From Otis tarda (lineage: Eukaryota; Chordata; Aves; Otidiformes; Otididae), in the NCBI GenBank assembly GCA_026413225.1, contig CM048552.1, positions 55,567,001 to 55,631,000 of the forward strand: a stretch of 64,000 nucleotides of DNA, written 5' to 3'. Positions 39,701-53,400 of the stretch are shown here, piece by piece. Under the pieces are notes generated by a model. The model searched no databases. It worked only from the letters and a program-made list of their open reading frames with translations, and was not told where the DNA came from. Each line of letters starts with the position of its first letter. Position 1 is the stretch's first letter. Made by a program: the position numbers and the translations under genes.

Positions 39701-40948
39701 TAAAAATAAACAGTGTAATTTCATCTGCATCATTCCTCAGGGTTTTTAATTCATGCCTGTATTTCTTCGTTACGCCGAGCACAGCGCCGAAGGCTTCCTC
39801 TGGGTGTACAGCCTGGAGCCTGACATGGTCCCAGAGCAGGCTGCAGCCTGCCCAGCCTGGTCAGAGCCTTCACTGGAGCCCAGTTCATCTTCCCCTTCAT
39901 GGGTTATCCAGTGCAAGGCAGAGATGTGGTGGTGGTGTTTTTATTCTGGGGCAAGGATGACACAAAAGACCTATTTCCTGTGTCGTTGTTGTTTGTATAG
40001 GTGTAACTTCCCATTTAGATCAGGTTTGGGTTCGGGCTGTATGGCTAGTGGGCTCATTGTGAACCCTGGTGTTTTGGATGTTTTCTGTCATCCAGGTCCC
40101 TTACAAGTTGTGGTGGATGGTCCCATGAGCAAGTGACCATTTTGCCTGATCTACCCTCATCGGTAATGTGAAATATAGACATGCAGGGGAGGAAGACTTG
40201 TCAGTAAGGCAGATGCCCGTCTTGCAGCTAAGGTGAAGGAAGTGTAACATGCCATCAGCAGAAATCATCTTTCAGAAAAATAACCTGCTCAACACACTTT
40301 CTCCCCAAGTATGTTTTCCTCGAGCCAGTTCTTCTCCAATGTTGTCAGCAGTTGTTAAAATACTGTGAACTTTTTAATGGAAAAGAATTGGGAAACTAAC
40401 TTTGGGTGAATTTTTTACTTACTCTTATGGCTTCTGACCTAAAACTACAAAATGCTGTTATATGAATCAGTATTTGACCATTAAAATCTTCTTAGGATCA
40501 ACTCTAACTTGGGCCTATTTTCATCCCACACCCTCCAGTCCAAGCAAGGGTCAAAATGTATTTGAATTCCCAGTCCTTGGAGGCTCCAGACTTGCTGGTA
40601 ACGCAATGAAGGCTTTTCACATTTCTTTGTCACCCATGTGAATGATAGCGAGCCTGCGGTGAAACGGGAGCCTTAAAAATAAAAAATGAAAATGTAAAAT
40701 AAAAGATGCTCTGGTTCCCCTTTTGCAGAGACAGCACAAATCAAGAGGTGAGCCCAGCACAGTGCTCTGGTAGAAAGCAATTTCCTGATTTAGGGTGATA
40801 TGTAGCTAAGGATTTTGACTGATCTCATCTATATGTATATTCAGTCTTTCCAAGATGCTGTTAGTAAGCATACCCCAAATTTGAATGTCTTATTTTATTT
40901 TACAAGGCCCCTTTTATATTATTTTTAGGGAGAGTTATCTGTGTTACT
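30761..40948. other. Intergenic sequence between EP300 and the CR1 piece
   Basis: About 10 kb of mixed AT- and GC-rich sequence. I see a 15-bp tandem repeat at 31270-31314, AACC repeats near 33099-33118, and a 10-bp hairpin with a 3-nt loop at 37044-37066 followed by a run of A. Short open frames occur on both strands, but none has a recognisable domain, consistent exon borders or a family match. I support no gene here. Distal EP300 enhancers could lie in it, though nothing in the sequence marks them. Confidence 0.7.
31270..31314. repeat. 15-bp tandem repeat, three units
   Basis: Three adjacent 15-bp units read AACAGCGTCAAACCT, AACAGTGTCACACCT and AACAGTGTCACCTTA. Units 1 and 2 differ at two positions and unit 3 decays at its end. 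On the minus strand this gives a short Leu/Thr-rich repeat in a chance open frame. Confidence 0.8.
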
Positions 40949-41470
40949 TGCAGCCTGACACAGCTTGGGGTCATCTGCAGGTTTAGCAAACCTAATCTTT
41001 CTTCTTTCAGGCAGGTAATTTATACGAAAGCTGTGTACAGGCCTGTACCCGGGCCAAATCCTGACTCACCCTCGCTCCATACAGCTTTTCGTTTTGAAAA
41101 TGAACCACTGCTAAGGACCAAAATAGCACAGGGTTTTGCAACCCATCCTATACTGGTTTCATCCAGCGAGTTTCCCTGCCTGGTTTGGGAGAGTGTCGCA
41201 TGAGACCATGCCAAAGCCTTGCTGGAGCCCAGCTGCAGCACATCTGGAGCTTCTCGTTTTGCCCCAGAGCCTGCTGCTAATCTGCTTTAGGAGAAAAGCG
41301 GGTTCGTTTGGTATGGCTTGCTTTGGACAAATCCAAGTTGGCTGTTTCTCATCTCGTTGCTATCTCCTCAATTTGTTTACAAATAACTTGATTTTTTTTT
41401 GTTCCAGAAAGTTAAAGTTAAGCTGACTGGTCTGTAATTCCCTTGGCTCCTCTCATCTTCCTTTTGATAG
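40949..41470 (-). mobile_element. Old 5'-truncated CR1 LINE fragment (reverse transcriptase)
   Basis: Read on the minus strand, this shows degraded CR1 ORF2 reverse-transcriptase sequence. It starts with KEDERSQGNYRPVSL (NYRPVSL at 41439-41419), the family's first RT block. Next comes DNA resembling the block with NSQHGF (AACAGCCAACTTGGATTTG), then the LDFSKAFD block near 41200-41240 (CTCCAGCAAGGCTTTGG). Last is the CAGATGACCCCAAGCTG segment near 40962-40980, which matches CR1 sequence for F-A-D-D-T-K-L. The frame is broken by many changes, so it is inactive and old. Both the 5' end and the 3' UTR with its short tail repeat are missing or unrecognisable, and the limits are approximate. Confidence 0.87.
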
Positions 41471-44400
41471 GAACTCCTTTGCCCTTTTTTTATCTTGGGG
41501 TGCCCTGACGTGTCGGTCACAAATTCCCCAAATTAAACACGTACCGTGATGGACTACCAGGTAATGTCAGTCAGTGCTGGGTGAAATTCCTCCTGCACAA
41601 TGGGACTGAAAACATTTTCCTCATCCAGCTGCTCTCTAACTCTAAAGTTCTTCTGAGCTCACTGTCAAATAGAAATTTGGGCTGATGACTCAGTCACTGT
41701 CCTGAAGCCACGTTTCTGAAGCTCCTCTCCCAAGATCCAAAATCCCCACATCTGCCCCATGACTCGGCAAGGGGGGCCAGTCTACACAACCTCCTGCCCA
41801 TCCCTCAAACAGCTCCCTGCGAAGGACAACCCTGATCCAGCTTTTGAGGTGCTCCTGCTTCTCCTGGTGCTGTGGACGCTGGTGATGCTGTTGGAGGCTG
41901 AGGCTCCCCTGCATCCTTTTGGAAGCCCTGTCGCTATGGCGACTGTGCGCAGCTTTACGATCTGTTTGTTGTCCAGTTATTTCAATTGGAAACGCTTCTG
42001 GAGCATTTATATTTTCAGGGATTTTAATTCAAATCGCTAGTGGGTGGTTTTGAATTCAAGAGGGAAATGACAATACACTGTGAAGAAAAACTTTCAGAAA
42101 CCTTTATGGTCCACTGTTGCATTCGTTTATTGTTTAGTGATTAAATGAGACTTTTTGTCAGTTTTATATCCATTTTGTATCTTTGTCACAGTGGTCTGAG
42201 AACATCAAAGAGAAAGAGAAAAATCTTCACTTCTCCCCCTTGTTTGGGTGCAAACCCCACCAAGTCGCTCCTTATGACCCAGCCAGGGTGGCCTGCGGCA
42301 GCGAGAGGAGCAGCAGGGCTGCCCAGGTACTCCCCTGCCCCAATTCGCAGTGGACTGGCAGGAGTCAGGCAGGATAGTCTGGGAGACTTTCAGGGTCTGC
42401 AGCCTAAAGGCAATTTTGTCCTGGAGCAGATCTGCGAATGGCCCGGGGGATTCCCCTCTTGATGCTCAAAGCTCAACTAGGGGAGAGACAGAAAGGAGAA
42501 GCAATGAAGGTGAAGCCTCAGAGTGTACACGTGGTAACTTCACCCACCTTTGCTCACCTGCAGATGCTCGTTCATCACGGAGGGACATTTCAGACCACTG
42601 GATAAGGAGTTAATGCTTTTACCTGCCAGATTGTAGCGCTTCCAATCTGATGACTGTTTTAACAAAGGATCATAACTTGCATCTGTATCCTTCTTGGCCT
42701 CTCCCCCATCAGGCTTTCTGCCTCTGTTTGGCAGACAGAGTTTTTATTCCTTGTCTTCTGCATGTTCCTTCAGCTGCTCCGACCCCTCAGCCACAGCATC
42801 TTAGGAGGTGAAGAGCTGCTCAACTTTGACAAATGGTAGTACTTCTGCATTTAATAGTAATGTTTTAAGGAAGCACTTGCTTTCAAATGCATTGAAATAT
42901 CTCTCTCTACCTTTGTTGCATTTACCTGGAAACTTTCGCATCCAGGTGCTGACATGGGAAGAGCTGTTCGGTTGGAAACTCATGGTTTGTTCTGTGAGTT
43001 TGAGATTTTCAACAAGAAAATCTTATTTCTCAACATATAGTTCAATAAGAACTACCAGGTTACTACTAATAAGAACGTACAGATGTGAAATCAAGAGATT
43101 ATTTGGGAGAAAAACTGAACTCTGCTCAGAATACTTTCAAACAAAGAAAATAAGGACTATGAGTGAGATGTCAATCTTTTTAGTTGTGTTTTCATTTACG
43201 GTTTGGTTTCTGTAGTCCATTTGTTCTGGAGAGTCAAACTCAACTACTTTTTAGATTTCCTAACATTTTTACTTATAGAACACAACATGATGCTCTTGGT
43301 TTGGTCATCTAAAAGGTAGCAGCATTCTTAAATTAAACTGCTTAAATGGCAGAGGGCTGCCTAGGTACTTTAATAGGTTTTGGTAAACCTTTCCGTTTTA
43401 TGGACAGAATTGAAATGTCAGGAATCTGTTTGCCAGAGTCTCTCTGGAAAGGACCTTTCTTTTTATCTAGCCCTTGGTGTGGTGCTGGGAAGAGGTCCGG
43501 GGTAGGGGATGGAGGGACAGGTTTCCACCCAGTGTCCCAGGAGCCAGGATGCTTACTGGGACGCTCATCTCCTCCCTGGGTATGGGGCAGAGTCATGATG
43601 GGAACAGAGGGTCACAGCAGCTCACACTGCCGAGTAGCCTCTTCTGAAGGATAAGCTGGGAACAAAAAAAGGGATCTGTGTAGTTCACCATTTTTGGGCA
43701 TGACCAACCCTTTGCAGGCCACATCGCTCCATGCTGTTGAGCTTGCTGGCAATCGCAGCCTGCCCCAAGCCCACCTTATCGTCCAAGCACCAATTGCGAT
43801 CCCATAGGGTGATGCTCAACCACAGGGCAGTGGCTGCCAAGACCAGCTCCTTGCAGGAAGTCTTTTCCCTGTTTCCATCAGCAAATATTCAGCAGAAGCC
43901 AGTCTCGACCTCCCCAGAATAACGCACACCTGCAAATGGGAATGTGGAAAAACATCCATCTTCTTACCTTGCCACATGTTTGAGACCAAGGCCAAGCACT
44001 GCCCCTCGGAGAGAAAAGAAGCAAAACACTGAGGTGGCACAGAAATGCTCAAATAGAAACAAAGCATCGCCTTGATTTACTAGATAGGACAAATGCAAAT
44101 GTGGAAAACCTGGCTGGATGCCTGGGATAGCTAGGACTGGTCTGAGGTGCTTCAGCTGATCACCCACCACACATCAGGGGCCCTGATGGGCATCAGCAAG
44201 TCAAAGGATAAAGTGGGTGCTTTGACACCCTGCAAACATGGTCCAGCCCTTGGCCCAAGGTTTGCAGGGAGCAATACATGGTATTTGCGCTTGCTGAAGA
44301 AGACGGTGAGGAAGAGTCACCTCCCTGTTCTGGTGGCACCATTTTGACTTTCAGGAGGCTGTTCCTACCAGCAATGAACACACTTAAGTTGGCCCAGACG

Positions 44401-47400
44401 CTATTAAAAAGTTATTCCAAGTGCTCTGGCTGGCTGTACGCACTAGTGACAAGATTGTTAGCATCGGAGGAAATCCCAGCTTTTGTTAGGAAGAATGTAA
44501 ACAACTACTCTTCCCAAAAGAGCTGCTTCATTCAGCATCCAGGAAAAAAAAAAAAAAAGAGAAAAAAAACCCCTCTCAGCCTGTTACTGCATGGTTGGCT
44601 TCTGCTCAGCACCCTCCTGCTATGAAGCAGAGGGCCTGAAAGCTGTTTAGGGACAGACAACAGGGAAAAAGCATAAGCTTAAATGCAGCATTTCACATGA
44701 AAAACACCTGTGTACAGATTTAGGTGTCACCTCACCCTGAAGCCAGCCCCTGCTCCCCATCAGCCAAGCTCCAATCGTCATTTTCGTGTATACATATACT
44801 TATAACAAAAATGATATGTGGACACGACTTTTTGTGAGCTCCCAGAGATTTGGGGTATCCAAAGGACTGCAAATATGAAAAGTGTTGAACTTGTTGCAGG
44901 CCAGGGTCCCATACTGGAATTACCCCCCCTCCCCCGCCGTGATCTTGTGGCAGAGCTCAGTACATTTGCTCGGCATTGCCCATATCCTCTACTACAAAGA
45001 AAAGGAGTCAGTTTGAAAAATCCCTATTTTACCACATTTTCATCTTAGGGAGCTGAAAGAGCAGCAACTGAATTCAGGACAAAACAATGAATTATGACTT
45101 CATTGAGGTTTTAGTCTTTCTTCTTATAAATAGCTTATCTCCAACTACAAAAACAACCATCTACTGGTCACCCATCTTTGCTGAAGGACCCAGTTTTAAA
45201 CTATTTCCTTCTGAACCCCAAACTGCCATTTAACTGGGCTGAGACACAAGCTCGCCCTGCAGCAGCCCCTCAGATGTTTGTTTTCTGGAGCTACAAGGTC
45301 CCAGAGTGGTGTGAGCAAGATGTCCAGGAGCAGACGGCGATGGCTCTGGACAGGGCAGGCTCCACAGCTGTTACAAATCCCAGCTTTCGTGGCATGGTGG
45401 GGCACTGAACAGTCCTGGGGATCCAGGAGGTGCTGTGCAATGTGGGGAGGACACATCACCCATCCACACTGTTTAGCAGCACACAAGCCAAGCAGGGAAA
45501 TCATTTGCAGAACGCTGCCGGTGGGAGACCTCAACGGTGAGTGTGTTCGGCCCCTTACTGCCCAGAGACGTGTGTTGTTTTGGGGTCATTTCTGCGATTA
45601 GGACAAAGCGAGGATGAGTTAGGATGCTGCAGTCCAGTCCCTGAGCAAATATCTAGGTTCAGCTCCTGCAAAGCACCCCATGGACGTTTTAAACCCAAGC
45701 ACCAGCCAGCAACCAGTGACGTGGGCAACGTGTGAACAGACTGCAGAACTTGACAGGATTTTCAGCCACCTCTCAAGCTCACCCCTACTCTGTGATGCCT
45801 GTTTTGGTGCTTTTCCAAGTGAGGCTGACCCCACAGCCCCTTTTACTCCAGCTGGGGGTTTATTGCTTTAGGGTCATTGAATTTCTCTGCCTCTCTAAAG
45901 AATAGCAGTATCCAACAGCAGCAGACACTGCTGTCACAAAATTGAACAGGCTCGAGGTGACCTAGAGTTAGTCTAGAGACCCCCCTGTAAGCCCCCCCAG
46001 CTAGAAATTCTCTCTCCTGTTTTTCTGGTGCTATCTAGTAAGTCCATGACGATGTCCCACCATGCCAGACAGGTTCCAGGCATCATGTCAGCTTGCTCTT
46101 CTGTGGTATCCACGCTGGTGCTGGTGGATAAAACATCACCAGGAGATGGGAAAGGCCATGGCAAAGGTGGTGGAAAGGCTCCGGCGGCAGCAGCAGAGCA
46201 GCCGGCTCCTCACTCTGCTGCAGCTGCCTGAGGTTCCAGCAGCTCCAGGGTGATTCATTCCAGACCGGGAGTAATTGGTGTTGGCTGCTGAAACGCCGAG
46301 CCCTGAAACTTGTTTTGTCGTAGCATTTCCCGCTACGTGACATGCAACTTTGCAAAGTGCTCTGCTTGGTGTTTGCGCTGCAGCAAAGCCCTTAGTCACC
46401 TCCCAGGCCCAGCAGCCGTGTGTCGGTCCTGGGGAAGGAGTGGGCAAAACAGATCTTGCAAGAACAGGCAAATTAGTTTCACTTGCTCAAGGAAGAAAAA
46501 AGAAGAAAAGAAAAAAAAAGAAGATAATAAGAGGAAGTGAATACTTTAAAGCAGCAGGAGCCAAAGTGAGTTCCTTTATTATAAAAAAGCCTGAGTCATC
46601 TACCGGCACGGTATGGGGATTGCAAGTGTCCAAGCGATGTCAGGGAAATCTTTCCATGCAAGAAGGTACACATACTGATGGCAAAACAAGTAATCTGGAT
46701 TTTGCTAACTGCTTACTGCAGTTTTATCCAACAGGGCTCCTTGCTCAGAGCTGAGAAAAGGCCTGCCCTGGTGCTGGCTTTCCCCAGTGAGCCTCCATGG
46801 GGGCTGGAGAACTGACAAGTCCAAGCTCTGACATCCTCTAAGAGGAAGATAATCCTATAGAGACAGTCTACAGAGAACATTTAGCATCGTGTGTTTTAAG
46901 ATGTTTGGTTGCCTAAAATGTTGGTGGATTCATTTTCCAAGCCAGGTGTTTTGCCCATGGGCACCTGGACAGCTTTATGAGAGTGTTTTGCACCACCACC
47001 TCAGTCACCGACCCTGAAAAGTTCACCCCCAGAAATGAACAGATAGAGGTTGCAGTGATCGTAGCACTCCTGATGGGAGGCACCAAGCAGGTGCTTTTGA
47101 AGATTGTCAGGTCTTCCTGTACAGGACTTCCTATGCTGTGACCACCCCCTCAAAAGAGGCTGCAGCATGAGCCCCTTGAGCACGGTACAGCCCATTTATG
47201 AGGCTCACTCCTCTGTGCTGGCAGCCAGCCACATTCTGCAATTTGCTGTAGCCTCCAAATCATCTCCAAAGGTGATCCTGAATACCCCCGCTGGCAATTC
47301 AGCAGTGGGGAGTCCACCATCCTAGGTACAATGTCAAACCCTGCATTGGGCTGCGAGGGTCCCACACCTTTGGCGGTAACAGAGATGTCTGCCAGAACTC

Positions 47401-50400
47401 CCACCCCAGCAACCAGATTTATGGGCCGGCAAGAGGCTGAGCCTGCCACGCTCTTCTCCAGCCATAAAGCAAGGAGCCCTTGTAGAAAAATGCCTTGTTG
47501 TTAGGTCCCAGTTGAGATGCACAGTGCAGCCCATCTCTTGTTTAGAGCTACGGCTCCAGCATCTCCACAGACTCCAGTCGACATCTTCTAGGTGACGTTT
47601 TCAAATTTCCTCTCAGTATGATGAGAGACTGGAACTTCGATTTATTGAAATAGATAATCCCACTTTCTGGAGCTGCGATTTTGACTTCATCACCTCACTC
47701 CAGGAACTGGAACCTTGGCACAGATGGATTGTGCCTATCTGTTAATCCAGTGTCGGAGAGAAGAAAAGGAGAAAAAGCCAGTTGTTTCTAAGCAAATCGA
47801 AAAAGATATAGAATTTTGGGGCCCTGCTCCCACCCGAGACTCAAAGACCACTGATGCATTGAGGCCTTAGAGTGGTTTTTTTGCCAAGGTCAAGTGCACT
47901 TTTCTGGTACAGAATGAGCGGAGTAAACACTGACGTTAAATTCTGGGTGAGTAAAACCTTGATGCAGAGCCACTGCGAGTGAAAGCCCCAGAGAACAAGA
48001 AACACTGTTATAGTTGTACTACAAGGCTTTGGATTTTTTTTTCCCCTACTCCTATGGTGCCTGATGTTCCTGCAATTAATTTAGTCTGTGTTTCTAAGTG
48101 TGCGAGCAGAGGGAGGGGACAGGGATGCAGCGTGAAGCAAATTGATTTTCAGTTTTCCTTGTATCCAAACAGTACAGCTTGTTAAAAGAAGAGCTTACAT
48201 TTTAGCCCCAGCATAAATCTCTCTTACACTCTGGGTAATCTGTGAAAAAAATACCCCAAGGAGTACATTTTGGGGAGGAAAAAGAACTCGCGCGCAGAGG
48301 CACGCAGAAGGACCCGTGCACTGTGACTGGCAGAAGACAGGCGAGGACCAGGGCCGTGTGCGGGGATGCTGGATGCTGGCGCGGTGGCAGGGGGCTGCCT
48401 GGAGACCACCCAGCGGGATGGAAAGCGGCTACTCAGGACAGACAACCTGGGATGGGGGAAGCCACTGATAAATGACTTCTGATCTCACCGTGGCTTCCCT
48501 ACCTTAGCTCGTCTTTTGGAGACATCTTTTCTGACGTCTGATTCGTGGTGTGGGTTTTTTTAAACACAAACTTAGAAAGCACATGATCACAAACACATGA
48601 TCACTGAATAATTACCGTACATGTTTAGCACCTAAATAATAAAAGTGCTTGCTCTGCGCTTTTCTGATCCGGAGTGCCGTAGACTCTGAGTAATCGTTTC
48701 TAACCCCATGCTACCCGTGTTCACGTTGCTTTCCCAGGGCCACCGGTGAGAAGGCTGAGGCGGAGGGTGAGCCCAACATCCTGGAAAGGCCACAGAGTCA
48801 GACCGAGAGAGCGCGGGTGTTGCTGAGATTTTCGGCTCTCCCTGCTGCACATAGACTTTTCAAAAAGACAGAGCCAGGGCTCATTGCCTGTGTTTCTCTT
48901 CCTGCTGTCCCTTTGAACACCTGTCTGCACGCAAAAAGGGACTACCTATCTTGAAACTCATCTTTTCCAGGAGTTGTACGTTACCTTGTCTTCTTCAAGC
49001 CTCTGTATGGCTTATGCTGCAGCTGAACCCAAAGCAGTGGCGTGGGGAAAAGCAGTGATGGAAGTAATTCAAAGAAAGAAGGAAGCCAGAGCAGCTCTGC
49101 CAGCTTTTATATCTCCTCCTGAAGTTGACATGAACATACATGGCTTGGAGGAAGCACATGCAGCTGTGTTCCTTGCTCCCAGCAGTTTTGACCTGTCACC
49201 CCAGGAGTGAGCAATTTTCCCCGGCACGCTGTATCGGAGGGTTGGTGGTGCAGCCTGGCACACCACGGCGCCTGTTGGGCTGCTCTCCACACTGGTCCCT
49301 GAAGCTGCTGGAGATCATTGGTGCTCACCTCCCGTAGCCTCCTCCCAGCTCTCCAGGCCAGGCAGGCGCAGGGGCTCCTTTGGCAGTGCCTGCAAGTGCG
49401 CACGAAGCGGATCGGGGCACAGCTGGGGAAACGGGGAGGTGTGGAGCCAGGCAGTTGGACTGAGTGTCCAGCACATGGAAAGAAAATCGAAATCCCACAA
49501 AGGGATGAGTTTCTCGCTGGGAGGGCTGTTTGAAGGGCTGTTTTAAAAGAGTGGACAGAGGAGGAAGAAGATGACATTTTAGATACTGGAAGTACAGCAC
49601 GTGTTGCTTTGAGGCATGTTCATGGGGGATTTAGGGACAGCATGATCTACTTAAGATTCAAAAGATAGTCCAAGATAGGCTGAAGATTTGGAACAAAACC
49701 GAAGGACATTATGTTGTTACAACCAGATAAACGCTCTGTTCCTCTTTCAAAGATAAGCAGATTTTACTGCAGATCTTTCTACTTTTTATCCACATCCTTT
49801 GTACTTCTGATGAACTGTTCTCTCCAGAGAAGGCAACCCTTCCATGTCCACGTTGCTGGGGGGAGCTGCTCCAGGTCCAGCTGGGGAATGAAATCTCATC
49901 CTGGAAAGAAGTTATTCATAATCAGTGAAAAGACTTCCCAAAATTCTATTGAGAATCTTTTAATAAAAAAAAAATGAAACAAACTGAAAACCAACCTGGT
50001 GATATTAGTCCCATGATAAGGAATTCAGCCTACTCTTGCTTCACTCCACCTGCAGCTCTTCAGCTCTGCTTTTTCAATGACTGGGAATGGAAACACAAAT
50101 TCGATGTCAATCCTGATTCCAGAACTGTAGTGAGTTCAAAATGTAAAACCTCTTTGGTTAATAGTTTTAGCTCTGTCCTTCTTTGGTCTCCCGCCTTTAA
50201 GCATTCACTCCTCAGTGAAGTGTCAGTGCTCAGCCCCCGGCTTTCACCTGGAGACATCTCCTCAGGATGTCAGAGGTTTGCACAGGCAGACGTTGGATAA
50301 AACCTCACTTTTCAAGGAGCCTCTCACAAGCCATCAGAGCTTTCTGAGACTATTTTGTCCAAGGAAAAATATTTTAGATCCATAATAAGGAGTTTATTCC

Positions 50401-53400
50401 AGGTCTTTTTCTATTTTATATGCAATGTTTTATTTCTGGCTCTACCCTTGTCAACACCATGGGCTGCTATTTCATTGTCGTTGCTGCTAATGAAGTAAAT
50501 AGCTTTGTGTTCCAGCTCATGATAATAACACAGCTATATTCCTAGTTGGCTTTGGCCAAGACAAGCTATTAAAATGAGTTTTGTTTTGTCACATTTCATT
50601 TTCTGAATCACCTTCAGGAGGCGTGGAGCTGGTGGAAAGGCACAGAACAGGCTGAGAGTCAAAGGCAGGAAAAGCATCTGAGATGAAACTGCCGCTCCGG
50701 GCTCCGCTGGGACGAAAGCAATATCATCGCTTGTCTCCTAATGCTGTGCAAAGGCGTGTGTGAGAAAAGGCTCATTTTTTTGTGTGTTCAAAGTACAGCT
50801 CCTTTTTTTTTTTTTTTTTTTTAATCTACTGCTTGTAACTCACGGTGAAATGCCTGCGCAGACTGTCCGCTGGCTTTTGCTGCAGGGAGGTCGGCAGTGG
50901 AAAACACCGTGCTGGGCTTTGCTGAGTGCTTCCCCGTTACTGGAGTAATTTTTCTTAGCGGCGTCTGTTCTAATAGGAGATTAAAAAAAGGCAAAAAAAA
51001 AAAAGCCGTTGAATTATTTCACATGACTTGAACTGTGCAGCCTGATACAATCATTAGAAAGCTTTGACTGTGTTATTTATAACTTTTGACGCTAGCGCAG
51101 CTTTATGCAGGCTGCTCTCTGAAGCTCCTACCTTGGCAGCTGCCATCAGCAGCCTCACCTAACATGGAGGCACCCATGATGGCAGTCACTGGTGGGGATG
51201 GTGGGATGAAGAGATTGTCTTTGCGTTCACCGCGTGAAGGTGCCACGCTTTGCTGGGCATGAGGAGGGCTTGAGCCCCTTCCTATCCCCGCATCCAGCAC
51301 CCCACATGCTCCTCGACACTGGCTCTTTTCTTTAGCTGGGTAGGGTTGCATCTACGCCTGGATCCCATAGGACCTTCGAATGGATCTGGCATCTCTTGTT
51401 GTATGGGCAAACCTTTTTTAAAAGGGACCAGCAAATTTCAGGGCAGCCAGGAAAAACACCTTCTCCACAGCAAAATAAGCCTGTGAGCAGCTGCCAATTA
51501 GCTGCTGCAACAGCTCATGATGTCAGGTAGTGTTTGAAAGCCAGAGATTTATAATCCAGGGTCACATAAAGTCTATGGCAAATCAAATCTGTGATGGAAA
51601 AAAAAAAAAAAAAGACTGTAATAAAAAGATTCCACACAGGAAGTCTGATAAACTGTTAATTTTACTTAGGATAATGGCAGTATTTACATCTAGGTAGCAC
51701 TGATGGTTCAGGGCTTTGATATACTCTAATGTGATTTATGGGCAGCAGAAAGGAGCTGGGTTGAGGTCATAGTCTTCGCCCCAGGAACATCCGCTCTCCG
51801 TGCAAAGCTCTGATGAGCGTGTGCTGCCCTAGCAGATACAACCGACCACAGCTGCCTCCCATCTGAAGCAGACCGGTCATACACATCATCCACAGCATGG
51901 CATCTTTACGGGCTGCTGCTCAGAGACAACCCTACATTGTGGTGTCTAAATGCTAATGAAGATACTACATTTATGGACAACTCAAAGAGCTTGACAAAGA
52001 GGGAATAAGCCAAAAATGGAGTACTGACTCCAGAAGAGACAAGTGGAAAAGGAGAAAGGAAATTAGGCCACCTCATCCTCCAGGAGCTGCTCTTCAGTAG
52101 ATGGTTCATCAACAACGGCCACAGCCCCAGGTATAAAAGAGGCTGCTGTCATCACCCATAGCTCCATTCAGCCCATGCAACCTACAGCACTGAGCTGAGG
52201 GAACAGCTGCAAAATGAGCAATGACCGGGGCTCTAATATCGATTTTCAGGACAAATGCCACAGCTGCTTGTGTTTTTGAGGATTTGCCATGTCCTCTCTC
52301 ATGGATGCCATCCTCCCCCTTGGAAGTCTCCAGCTGTAGGCAGGACAAGCCATGTTGGTGAGGTGGTGGAGGCCATCGCAATCCAGGACAGAAATGTTGC
52401 ATGAGCACAGTGGTTGCAGAAACAGTAAAAGTAATATGGGAACAGAATAAGGATGGAGTCCATTTCTTGATCAGGAGGAGCACCTCTGGGTGCCAGTCCC
52501 AGGATTTAAAGATGGGAAACATCTAGACCAAAAAAAAAAATTGAGACTGTTGCTTGGGTTTATCAACAGCTGGTGACTGTCTGAAAAAGAGGCTGATGCT
52601 TGTGAGTGACACCAGGGCAGAAGGGGACAAGGTTTGGGAAATAGGTAAAAATCTCCTGAAGAAAATCCAGCACAGGCCTTTCTGAATTTTACCCTCCTGG
52701 AAGTGGTGTCCAGTGGACCCACTGGGATTCATGTTTACCTCAACCCTCTCAAGAAGATCCTGTGTGGATGACATGAAATCTGTCCTAAAATGCCTGAAAA
52801 AGGATGGAGTATCTCATTCTGCCTCTTACCTGGGAGCAACACCTCTTTGCCATCTCATCACCCTGCAGGAAAGGTACACAATGGCACCAAGGTACACCCA
52901 AAATATCTGCCTGGAGGACAAGTTTATCTTGGTGGAAGGTTTCTGGAGAAACCAGAGGCTCAGGGATGATCCTCACAGAGGAGTTGTCTTTCTTCATAGA
53001 CTTTCATCTCTGAACAGTTCGGAGACCAGTGATTTATTGGTATTTTAAATGTTCAGTCTCCGCTTAGCTGAGCAGGGAGATGGATGGCCACTTGCTCCGT
53101 GCGGAGCAGCAAGATGCGAGAGCCTTGGCACCTGGAGCCATCTCTCAACCCCAAAACCAAACACGAGTGAACGGGTTTTGTGACAAGCATAATGACTTAC
53201 ACACTGAAACCGTACAAAACCAAGCTCACGTTTTACAGAAAAGGCTGCAGCTCTGGGATGAGTTTTGGCAAACACACGCCCTTCAAAAAATCCGCAATAC
53301 TGACACTTGGGGGGTGGGGAGAAGTACACAGAATATCCAAGCCCATGTTTTTAATTAAAAAATTGTAATGTTTCATGTCTGAAATGTCAAAATGAATCAT

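Noticed and set aside
48974-49210. Plus-strand 78-codon frame with an Ala/Glu-rich, protein-like look
   Set aside because: No family recognised, no conserved neighbour exons, and the composition alone is not evidence of coding.
52713-53048. 111-codon plus-strand frame near 52.7-53.0 kb considered as a gene or old element coding piece
   Set aside because: No diagnostic motif for any enzyme or element family was visible and the surrounding sequence gives no boundaries or terminal repeats.
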